DNA of 64,000 nt from Undaria pinnatifida (Eukaryota > Sar > Phaeophyceae > Laminariales > Alariaceae). The notes below the pieces were generated by a model. The model was not told the origin of the DNA, did no database searches, and worked only from the letters and a program-made list of their open reading frames with translations. The stretch is from assembly GCA_012845835.1 (NCBI GenBank), contig JABAKD010000002.1, positions 2,086,501-2,150,500 on the forward strand, read 5' to 3'. Each line of letters opens with the position of its first letter. Position 1 is the first letter of the stretch. The translations under genes were made by a program, and so were the position numbers. Shown here piece after piece: positions 23,201 through 35,200 of the stretch.

Positions 23201-26200
23201 GCAATTCATGCCTCCGCCACAAACATGTAACAAGTGAAAACGGGAGTCAGGGTACAAGAGCAAAGCTACTCGAGTAATAGCCCCCCCCCCAGAAAAATGG
23301 TGCGCCTCTACCATAGCACACGTTAATGCCTTTGCAACTGGAAACCCGTTTTTGGGGACATATTTACTTCAAGTCAGTATAGGGAGGGATCTTGGGGCTC
23401 TAAAGGGGTTAAACAATGAAATCTAGCGTATTAATAGTTAGTCATCCCACCGTAGGGGGTTTTGCCCTTGCTGTGGCCAAACGTTATAATGTTACTGTTA
23501 CTGTTAGTGTTGCTGTCAATGCTAATATTAATGTTAATGTTAATGTTAATGTTAATGTTAATGCTAATGTGACTGTTAATGTTAATGTTGATGCTACTGT
23601 TAATGTTAATGTTAATGCTAATGCTAATGCTAATGTTAATGCTAATGCTAATGCTAATGTGACTGTTAGTGTTAATATAAATGGTAATGTTAATGTTAAT
23701 GTTAATGTTAACGTTATTGTGAACGTTAATGTTAACGTTATTGTTAATGTTAATGTTAATGTTAATGTTAATGTTAATGTTGATGCTACTGTTAATGTTG
23801 ATGTGAATGCTACTGTTAATGTTAATGTTAATGCTAATGCTAATGCTAATGTGACTGTTGCTGTTACTGTCAATGTTAAATGTGAATGTGAATGTTAATG
23901 GTAATGTTAATGTTAATGTTAACGTTATTGTGAATGTTAATGTTAATGGTAATGTTAATGTTAATGCTAATGCTAATCTTAATGCTAATGCTTCGTAATG
24001 TGACTGTGACTGTTACTGTTACTGTTAATGATAATGTTAACGTGACTTGTGTATGTGAACGTGAATGTGGATGTTTTTGAGCTCAAGCGTGAAACGATCG
24101 GTTAGTATGACACTGCCGTTACGAGTACAACGGTTAATTTTAGGACTAGCTTTTTTTTTTTTTTTTTGTTCATTCTCCGGCGGATGGGGGAAAAATAAAG
24201 CTTAAGCTCACCACACTTCCACGTATTTTCATACGCGTCGTGTGTCGATTTAACTCAGTTGCTTTCGCAACCCAACGCTAGCTGGCGCACCCTTCGGATC
24301 CCACTGCAGTGATAGCGTGAGCTGACCCTATCAGTGGTCCTCGTTACAACCCTAGCGCATAGAGATATTGGTCGGGTTCCGCGAACCAACGTATGTCTTC
24401 CAAGTCACGTTTCGGGTGATATACTACCGAGCTTCTCATGCTAATACCAGGTAGCTCAGAAACTTTTTAGAATCGGCTGCACCCCGATTAAAAAGCGTGG
24501 GATGACTCCTATACAAAACACCCCCAATTATGTATCGCGTGTCAATTCAACCTGGTTGCCGACACAATGGTGCTGCCGTGTACGCAAGCTGTCGGGCCGG
24601 GAGGCGGCGGCGGCGGCGTCCCCCGGGGGGGGCACGGTGGGCGACCATCACCAATTCCTACATGATCATAGTCTACCTCCAAGTGTTTTGTCTCCATGTC
24701 GGGAGCGCGGTGCTAAAAGGGGTATTGGGGACCACCTTTTCCCCCGGTGGTGCTCGTCGTGCGCCACCAATAGCTTAACGCCTTTAGAACTGGAAACCCG
24801 TTTTTTGGGGACAATTTACTTCAAGCCAGTATAGGGGGGGTTAGGGGCCGGAGGGAAAGGGGTTTTTAAACCCTTTGGGGACTCAGATGCCTAAATTGAC
24901 GAAAAAAACTGCCGAGTGCGTACAGCATCGGCCGCATGAAGCAATCCGACCTGCTTCTGCTGGTTTAGGAGATGTATTCGAACCGCAACGCAAGAAGTTT
25001 TGTAAGGCACGCGTGAGGCATGGCGATATGATACTCGGAATATCGCCTCAATATTTTCCTAGACGCTTCATTGATCGCGCCCGTCGATTCTTAGTCTGCA
25101 TGAATGGGCCCCAATCGGACTAACGCTCACCGCTACGGCGGCTGAGCACTTTCGGGGAATTCCAGCCGGTAAGTGCATTCTCATATCACTTCACATCACT
25201 ACCGCTGTTACACGCGCACACATTGATTCAACAGCACCCTGTCGACCCTAGTACAACCTACACTGTAGTTTTAAGGGGAGTCGCCGACGTATATCCTTGA
25301 TGAGGACACACACCAAGTAACACGCGCGATCGGAGTATGTACACACAGCTTGCAAAGATAAGTTCCAACGAAAATATTCGATTTCACAGCTGGAGTGTAT
25401 GTTTATTTCTATATGATACACTTATCGTACATGATCGGAGTCCCGTCCTGTAGACCCCAGCAACAACGCCGTGCCATCCGATAGACAAACTGTACAAGCT
25501 TACCCTAACCCGAACCCTTCCGTACAAAAGCTTTTGCTACTCTTAAAACTTCACTACGGTGCTGCGCTGCCCTGCCAAGACCACAGAGCGGTGCTTGTCG
25601 AGTATGGTTGCAGTGCCGTACAGCACGTTGTGGGAGGGAGGGAGACTCACTCGATGGGAACCACCTTGCCCCCGTGGCGCTCGTCCTGCTCATCGGACAG
25701 CTTTACGTGCAGGTAGGCCAGTCCCATGGCGCTGAGCTCCTTCATGTAGTACTGGTGGTTTCCAGTGGCCTCCTCCGCCTTGTCCTTCGTCCCGGCGAAG
25801 GTCCCGCCCGGGCAGAGGTGAACACCGACCTAAACACGAAAAAAGGCGAAACAAAAATAGTAGAAACGAGCAAAGCAGAAAAACATGAAATGTTTACCGC
25901 CGCGGCGAAGGAGCCGCCCTGGCACAGGTGCACACCGACCTAAACGCAAAAAAAAGAAAATATATATAAAAAAAACAGGAAAAAGCAAACCAGTCGCAAA
26001 GTAAAAATCAAAAACATATATTACAAAACCATTTTAGAAAACGCCAGTTGTGAGTTCGACTAATTTAGGGTCGATACTCATCTTTGCAAAAGCTGCGTAA
26101 TACCCAGGCCACCCGGTTTTACGAAGTTTTCATGAGTCAACACCTAATAACCAGAAACAATGGCCATACTTCCTGACAAGACCCGACCCGACTGGGCCCG

Positions 26201-29200
26201 CGACCCGTGAGATTTGAAAAAAATCCTGACCCATCCCGATCCGACCCGACCCGTGAGATTTTGAAGCCCTCCTGAACCGGCCCTACTTGATCCGCGAGAT
26301 TAGACAACCTCCCATCCCGACCGGCGGGTGGGGGCACGACCCGCAAAAAAAAAGCCTTCCATATTTCTCACCAAATAAGCCAAGTATGAAGGCAAGTATT
26401 AACACCGCGCACTCCGGCGTGCTGCACTGCGTACGGGGGCAGAATCACCCCTATATAGTGCGGTAGGGATTGCAAGTTTTGGGCGAAACGTTTCTGATAG
26501 TCACTCCTATAGTGCGGTTGAGCTCCTCAAGTGAAGAACTGCCGGTTACTCCAACCATCTTGCCGCGACTACTTTCGTTTTGCGACTGTCGCACTGGGTC
26601 TTCCAAAGCCCATTCAGCATGGGTCTTTCAAAACCCATTCAGCATCGCCTTGGAAATGTTGGTCCGTTTGCGCGAACTAATGCCTTCGAGGTCATGTTTT
26701 CGGGTGAGATATTCGACTCCTCGTGAGGACCTCAGCGACTTTACCATGCACCCCCGTCGTTGGATGGCTCGGTATACCTTGTCTTTGCCGATGGCATCCT
26801 GGCAGGCCGTAACGATCTCCCTCAGCAGCCTGAAGCGGTTGGGGAGAGAGCCCCCGTACTCATCGGTGCGCAAGTTGGAGTTGTCCTTCAAGAACTGGTC
26901 GATCAGGTACCCGTTCCCCGCATGGACCTTACACGGTTGTGAAAAATAGAGGTACACAACAGAACAGAAAGGCAACAAAACAAGAAAGAAAAAACACACA
27001 CACATAACAAAAGGTTTTAAGAGTAGTTGCGGCGTGTGATACGTTTAGAGGTTTTCCGCACGACGGGGCTCCTTTACCCCTTGAGAGCCCCCGAAATCCC
27101 TCCCTATGCCAACTTCAAGAAAATTTGTCCCCGAAGACGGGGTTCCCGTTGTAAAGGCGTTAACCCTACAATGCCCTAGGGGTGCATGACACACTTTTTT
27201 TTGTTTTTGTTGAGATATTCTTTTGAAATTCCGACGACTGTGGGTTTTGAGGCATTGTTCTTCGGGTACACAGCACTTTCATTTGTCGTCTACGGAGAAA
27301 CAGCTGTTGGGTGGGGGGGGGGACACACACGTCCTGAAGCGAACAAGCAGCCTCAGAAAATAACCGGTGTCCCTATCTGCTAATTATCGAGTAACTTGTC
27401 CTCATCGCGCTACGGGTGGTGGAGAGGTTGCGAAAATATATTTTGGTAAGGCTGCGCACCTACAGAGCTCTGCGCACCTAAAGAGCTCTGCGCACCTCAA
27501 GAGCTCTGTTATGCGTTACCCATAAACTGGCTGTGTTGAGTGAACCAAAAGTGCAACCCGATGGCCTAGGAATGCAGAAAAAAATTAATGCACCAAAAAA
27601 AAAATGGACACTCCGATAGAGGTAGCCCTTTTCGTCTCAAGAAACGTTTTTCTGAATGGCGGGGCTCCTTAACCCCAAATCGTCGGAATTTAGTCCATTT
27701 TTTTTCTAGTTCATGTCTCTCGTCGTGTACCTAGGCAATGGTATGTTGGCATCCGGTATGTAGAAATTTTCATTTTCCTCCAAACTCAGTTTTTGGGAGG
27801 TCTTTTTAATCTCCCAAAATGAGGAGCCCCAGAAAAAAAAACAATGGTTGGTGAACCTCTATCGTAGCCCCGTCACGTGAGTAAGTCAACTAGAAATGCA
27901 CCCCATCCATGCCCAATGTACACAGTCTTTGTTTGCTCGTTTGCAAGAAGCAAGAATGACGAAATCCCGACGATTTTTGTAACCAAAAGACGGTTAAGGA
28001 GCATTTTTGTGCCAACAAGTTCTACCTCTACCGTAGCACACCACGCGCCAACAACTCAACACGTTGATTTCCAATTTCCGACGAGGTCACTCACATGCTT
28101 GTTGGAGCTTTCCTAAAAAAAGTACGACTACACACAACAAAACACACAAAGAAACCCCGAGTGAGAGGGCTATCACATGCTTGTTGGAGCTGTCCTTCAG
28201 GAACTGGTCGACAAGTTACACGTGCCCCGCGGGAACCTCCACATGGTTACACCCCCCCCCTACCCTTTCCATCGGTCAAGAATTACACGAAAGGAGGGTG
28301 AATGGAATGTACACCTCCCACCCATTCCAACTTATCACGGCAGCATTTCGGGAACGACATTTTTTTTTGTTGGGTTTTCTGTGCACGACGCCTTACCTCT
28401 ACCCCGTCGAAACCGGCCTCGATGCTGTTAAGAGCGCCCTGTCTGAACTGCTCAACGCACGTCTTGATTTCTTCCACAGTCATCGCGCGCGGCGTCGGGA
28501 AAGGCTGCACCATAACGCCAAGCCGGAGGGAAGAATAGAGTAGGGTAGGGCAGGTTAGGGTGAGGTGCGGTGGGGTAGGGTTGGGTGGGGTAGGGTAGGG
28601 TGGGGTAGGGAAGGGTAGGGTAGGGTAGGGTAGGGTAGGGTAGGGTAGGGTAGGGTAGGGTAGGGTAGGGTAGGGTAGGGTAGGGTAGGGTAGGGTAGGG
28701 TAGGGTAGGGTAGGGTAGGGTAGGGTGGGATCGATGTAGGGTAGGATGGAGTGGGGTAGGGTGGGATAGATATAGGGTAGGGTAGGGTAGGGTAGGGTAG
28801 GGTTAGGGTAGGGTAGGGAAGAGGTAAGGTAGGGTAGGGTCGGGTAGGGCAAGGTAAGGTGGGGTAGGGTACGGTAGGGTAGGGCGGGGTAGGGCAAGGT
28901 ACGGAAATTCAAGACAGGGTACGCTAAAGTCAGACAAGGCAGGGCTACGCCAACGCTACGAGAAAGGAAAAACACTTGAGTGGAACGACCGAAAAGTAAC
29001 GCCAAAAACAATAACTCAATACACGCCGCCGCGGCGAGACTGCACGTAAATATTTTCGCTCCGAAACTGCACGCGAACACCTCCGTTCTCACGACGCATG
29101 CTACGGTACGAGGTGCACACCTTTGTTTACGAGGCTCCTCCCTCACTTGGTTAAAAGAGATTATGACATCGCAACCCTATGGAGAGGTATACCTTTTTTT

Positions 29201-32200
29201 GGCAATAATGGTTTCTGAATGACGGGTCGGTCTCCTGAACCCAAAATCGTCGGAAAATAAATAAATAATAGGCCATTTTGTTTTGCATGCTTTTCGTTGT
29301 GCTGTGTACCTAGGCCATGGGATTTTTCATCCGGTAGCGGTTTTATTTTTCTCCAAATCAGTGTTTGGGTCAAGACATATCTTAAGCTCCCAAATTGAGG
29401 AACCTCAGAAAAAAAATGTGGTGCACCTCTGTCGTCGCACCCGCCTGAACAGGTATATACTGGAGGATATCGTAGACCGCCGATCATATTCAAACGACAC
29501 CACATCGTATTGAAACGACTTAGGGTTAGTCTCTCCGGTAGGGAGTCTCCCCCAAAAAGTAGTACCAGGTACATCGTATCGTAGCACGCGTCTTATAGTG
29601 CACGCAAACACCCCCTTTCCCCTGCCCTAGTACCAAACGCGAACGCCTCTTTCGCCCTGAAACTGTATGCGCCGAAAGAGGCTGGAAAAAGGAGAAGGGG
29701 TGGGAGTGGGGTTTCGGTGGGAGTGGGTTGGAGGGGTGAGAGTGTGGGGGGGGGAGCGATGATGACAACCGTTTCGGCGCAAGCCAGGACACACGGGGGG
29801 TTACGCAGAATGAACCCCTCGCGGAGAACACGCCTCTGCCTTCAAATTGAACGTAAAAGCCTCCGCTAAAATGTGTGTGGATCACCTCCTTCGCTGTGAT
29901 ACTGCATACGCGGAAATCGACTGGAGGGGGGGAAGAGGTAGAAGTGAAGTGGAGGGGTGGCAACCGTACCTTGGGCCCCGCCATTGTGACAACCTCCGCC
30001 TCAGGGCAAAAGCCAGGGCAGACGGTGCGGCGGCGGTTTACTTTTGGATTTGTCCATAAAAGCGAACTATCAGTGCGAGTTTGTTAAAGGCTGGAGATTG
30101 GAGAGGGGGTGGGGGGGAGATGCGGGGTGGTCGAGGGAACGGCACGTCCGTTGCCACTGCTACTGCATGAGTTGAGATGAAAGGGGGGGCGGGGGGCGGG
30201 GCGTGCTGATGTGTTGCTGGAGATTGGAGAGGGGGAGGGGGGGAGATGGGGGGGTGGTCGAGGGAACGGCACGTCCGTTGCCCTGATACTGCTACTGCAT
30301 GAGTCGAGATGAAAGGGGGGCGGGGGCGGGGCGTACTGACTTGGTGCTTGCCTTAGTCATTCGACCGTTGACCACACACCCCTTTGGAGACGGAGCACCA
30401 TTCCTACTCCTCATAGAGACACCTCGAACGCTTGGACGCTCATTACGCCTTTTCCATATACTACATAAAAGCTGTTTACATATGCTATCCCCGTCCTATT
30501 TCGCCGTCTGAGGCCACCATCTATCTCCTAGGATAGCGATCATTTTCTCGCTACTCTCTAGTCTACCAAACTCTTCCATGTCACACTCATCTAATTTTCT
30601 CATCTCTGACGCATCCCGATCCTCCTTGTATATTTCACATTTTCCTACTATGTGGGGGTGGGGGGATTATTTCATGTACAGCCAAGGTCGTAAAGGGGGG
30701 GGGGGGGGGTGGTTTACAGTCGTACCTTCGGTCCCTCCATGGTCATCACCTCTCCTTCAGGGCAAGCCACGGCAGACGGTGCGGGCGGAGGCTTCCCCCC
30801 AGGCTGGTAGCTCTCGTGGCTTACCCTCCCGCAGTTCCAAATCTGGCAGAACATCTTTGAGCCCTGCCGCGCACCAAACGATTCAGACATTTGATAATAA
30901 AAACAAAAAACGCGATGGGTGACGGGGCTGAACTTTTCACAGGTTGGCCAGATCAGACCCTTATTGATCTGTTGATGGTTTGTGTCTTCCAGGAAAGACA
31001 GATCCCTCGCTTATATGATCTGTACGGCCTACATATCATGTCTGGTGGGGGTCGTGTGATCTGGATTACCTAGCACAGTTTTCCTGGGTTGGATCTGTAC
31101 CGCACAGATCCCGCACCACATATCATAACCACGTATGTAGGATGTATATGATCTAGATTATCTAGATCGTGATCTGTCTGGCGTGTGTAACTTCTGAACA
31201 AGTTTATTTCCCCCCCCCAAAAAAAAATCGAAATCCAGGCGTTGATAACGAAAATCGCGAAGGGCGCTGAACTTTTTCAGATGCGCGCATGTAAAAAACG
31301 AAAATCGAAATATGGGCATTCATCAGGAAAATCGCCACGGGGCGATCCGGCCAAACTTTTGCACTCGCGTGCATAAATAAAAACCAAGTCTCGGCCTTGA
31401 TAAGGACCATTGCAGACGCGCACGAAAAAAAACATGTGCTACAGAACGTAGAGGCTGGATTGCGAAGACAGAATCCATCACACAATTCCACGCCTCTGAC
31501 AGGTCAGGATTTAACTACCAAGATAAGATAATCAATGGTCTATGTGATCTGGAGGGACTATTAATAATGCCAACCCAGAAAGGTGAAACACAAGGCCTGA
31601 AACCCGGGGACGGTTCCTAACGACCCCCTAGTCGTGATTTAAATCACGACCATGTAGTCCCAATTAACAGTTCCCAGATCTGTTTGTGGTGTAGATCATG
31701 TGTGGTGGGATCCGTACGATCTGCGTCACATAACACTCTGCCCGGAAATATAAGCACCCTTGTATTTCAATAATAATGCTCAAATGTTGCCTATATTTAC
31801 GGACAGGGTTGTACATCACAGATCCTGGACATCATATCACAGCGACAGATACGTGATCTACACTAGATGATCTATAGGATCTAGATCGTCATATATCTCG
31901 TGACGAACCCCCCCCCCTCACGTGGTACTTCCAAGTAATGCAACACAAGACCAATCTTCAAAACGAACGTCACGAATCGGGATTTGTTTTCGGGTACCCA
32001 ATCGCGGGTTTTGGGTTACTCATAAGGAATTGCCCTATATCGATAGCTTAAGCCCTTTTAGCACTGCATCCACGTTTGCGTGACCAACATAATTGAAATG
32101 GGAGTTCGATTTTTTTCGCATTACGGAGAAAAAAGCACGTACCTTGGCGTGGACCGCGTCCGTGATCTTCTTCCAGGCCGCGATTTGTTCGGGCGTGTAC

Positions 32201-35200
32201 ACGCCAGGGGTTAGAGGGTACCCCTGCCCGTCGGTAGATACCTGGGTCGCCTCGGAGATGATCAGACCTGCGCGGCGCGGCGTGACCAGACGCGATTTTA
32301 TGAATCTGCTTTGTTTGTGTGCTCGTGACCGTGACGAGGGAAGCGAGGTGCGGTGTGTCCGTGGATGCTACGTATGAACCTGCTCGTTGTGTGCTCATGG
32401 CGGCTACGGGCGAGGAGTGGCAGTGTGAGCCCATGTGGGCCATGCAAAGAAAAAGGACCCTATCCTTGCACAGCATTTCTGTCAGTAGAAAACAGAACGT
32501 GTTTTACTGCAATACGAAGCCCATGTAAGTGTGGGCTGCGAAGGCGTCAATCGAATTGTGTGTTCACGGCAGTGAGGAGCGAGAGTAGCGCCGATGGTAC
32601 CTTAGGGATTACGACATAGTTACTGCAAGTGGCGACCCAATAGGTGTGAGCTGCGATGCCATCATTCGGCGTGTGTGCTCATGACCGCCATGAGCGAGAA
32701 ATACGGGTGTGAGCTGCAATGTTACGAATACTCGGCGTTTCGTGTGATCGTGGCCGCGACAAAAAAGAGTTGCCGGTACGCGACCAACTAAAAAAGTACC
32801 AGGTACAACATACCCGAAGTAGGTAGGTGAGAGCTGCGACGCCACATGCCAGGTATCCATAAAAACAAATGATCCATACCAAGTATTTAAATCGCTGTCA
32901 TAGGCCATAGCACAAACTAATAGGTAGGTGTGAGCTACTGCTGTATCATACTTTCTTTCTTTTGGCATAACCCATGCGTGTATCCTGTGACGATATCAAT
33001 CATCATGGCGGCCGCGATAGAAAGCTGTGGCGGGGCTTTCGAAGAAACAAATCTGCGATGTACTCTATTATGACGGCGAAAATCGAGCATAATCTGTGAG
33101 TTGCTGCGTACTCCTAGCGGCACGGTGGCGGCGGCAGTTGAGGTGGCGCAAGCTGCGTTGTTATCAAAATCATGTGCTCATCGCCGCCGCGCCCCGGCCA
33201 GTTATCATAGAAGATGCGGGAGTTCTTGAAAGCTATGAATCGGCTCGTGTACTTACGGCGGTAACGTGCGAGAAGTCACGGGGAAACCCGCGAATTGCTT
33301 ATCTGTTCTATCGTCACTTTTTTAGTTTCCAGCTCAACTCTCGTGTGAAGTTTTTTACCCTCAGCGACTTTCGGGACAAGCCGTGGCCAGAGGGTCTTCC
33401 CTTCCCCCCCCCCCCCCCGTACGTGCCTTCACACTTATCGCGTACAAGGTTCAGCATTCCCATTTTTTACCCTTTTTAGCTTGTCGATTTTCATCTAACT
33501 TTGCTACCTCACGCTCACGCGCTTTCCGCCGGTCGCAAGAAAAAAATCCTGCGAGCGAGAGTGCGCACTCGGCAGGATTCGAACCCGCATCATGCAATTT
33601 TGGCGAGGGAAGATATTCACCTAAGAATACTACTACACAGGGGACACCTATGACGACGGTACGTGTCCACCTGCGTGCTGTGTGGTCATAGCTACGGTCG
33701 CCTGCTACGTCTTGTACGACAAACCTGGTGAAGCTTTTCTGAAAGACAGCTGTCGGTGTCGCAGACAGTATTGGGCGCACTAATCGAACTCACACCTGGC
33801 CTAACCACAATTTGGACAGAGACCCTGGATCACTTTGCAGCCAAAAACGGGGACACTTGCGAGTACCAGTAGAAAACAAACGCCGCGAGCACTCCGATTG
33901 CCCAAAATCACATCGTACCTGTCTCAGTCTATAATTCCACGTGTATGCATACATCTGAACCCGTCGACTCTTTTTGGCATTCAACGTGTTTTGGGACTAC
34001 TTTTAACCCAATCTGAAGCCGAGCAATATTCCCTCGTCACGACTCATGACTCACGACGCTGTCAAGCAACAAATGTGTAATTTTTAGGTCCTGTGAGCGA
34101 TGTGGACGTTTTGTTTTTTTCCGTGTCCACTTTTTCGGGGAGGCACGTGCCGAAAACAATAAACAAATTCGCACCAGGTCATGACCATTTTTCCCTGTCA
34201 TGCCACGGGTTATGGCAGACATGCGGTAGCTTATGCTTGTTTTTGTCGGGTATGCTTGCGCACAAGAGCGAAACGTTAACTTTCAAAAGGTAGCGCAAGT
34301 TTTCCACCGCTAGGTCAACCGAACTTGGTGGTGTTCACGTATTTGGCGCGGCTCGCGACTCCCAACGCTGACTGGGCATCTTACCCGGGCTGTGAACCTC
34401 CCCAACTCCTACACCAGGTACCCTGTGCTATATTTCGCTTGTTTTGTCACCCCTATGCCCAAAATTTAAGTTGTGGCTTTGTTTACTGGTATGACACACT
34501 AACTATAAATATGGCAAAAACTCGTATGCCCACCAAAAGCGTCAAGCACCGGTTAATTCCCGCATCCGACCGGGCATATTAGAGAGTTTCGGGAAAAAGA
34601 AAATGGAAAGCAAAGTGAAAATGGTCGGGGTGTGCTTCCAGGATCTAAATTTGAAAGTATGAAACAAGAAATAATGCTCAGGGAGCTCTCCGCGTGTTCT
34701 ACAGCAGTGAGCTCGAAATGTTAAGATCTGTATTGACATGCAACGAGCTTCGAGCTTCCTGCTGATCTCCCACACACGGTGCTCCACCACCTTTCGCCGC
34801 GACCTGCTCCCTCCGCCTCTCTAACCCAATACCACAACGGCCAGATGTAGGGCCGTCCTCCTTGCCGTCACCCAGCTCGAGGTTGCGTTGCCACACACTG
34901 TAGATATTTGCGTTGCGTTAAGTGCGAAGAACACAACCAGCAACATCCACCTCCCCTCCTTTAATCTTTCCTGCCTAGATTGAACCTTCGGTGCTGCTTT
35001 CGCCGCCACAGCAGTACCCCCAAGGGACGACTGGTTGGAGGAGCTGACATGTTTACGCTATGGCGGGAGCGAGTAGGCGTCTGCTCCGGCAACCCTCTTT
35101 GCCGTGACCCAGCTTGAGATGCTGCTTGTCATACTTGTTTCTCTTCGACTCGTACGAGTACTACAAAATCCCTGCCTGCTGAGATTGCAATTTGATGGTA

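Larger units (their letters stand above)
30945..31900. other. GATC-dense segment in OYE intron 2
   Basis: I count 21 GATC sites in about 960 bp, several in agatctgt, gtgatctg and tagatcgt contexts, grouped in two blocks (30945–31190 and 31545–31890) around the triplicated 31215–31435 sequence. Confidence 0.7.

Noticed and set aside
23416-23898. 160-codon Asn/Val-rich frame
   Set aside because: Direct translation of the (AATGTT)n array; the opposite strand is equally open.
33560-33660. tRNA gene on the minus strand
   Set aside because: GCGGGTTCGAATCCTGC gives a good T-arm and B-box, but no matching acceptor stem, D-arm or anticodon arm can be folded. Perhaps a remnant of a tRNA-derived repeat.
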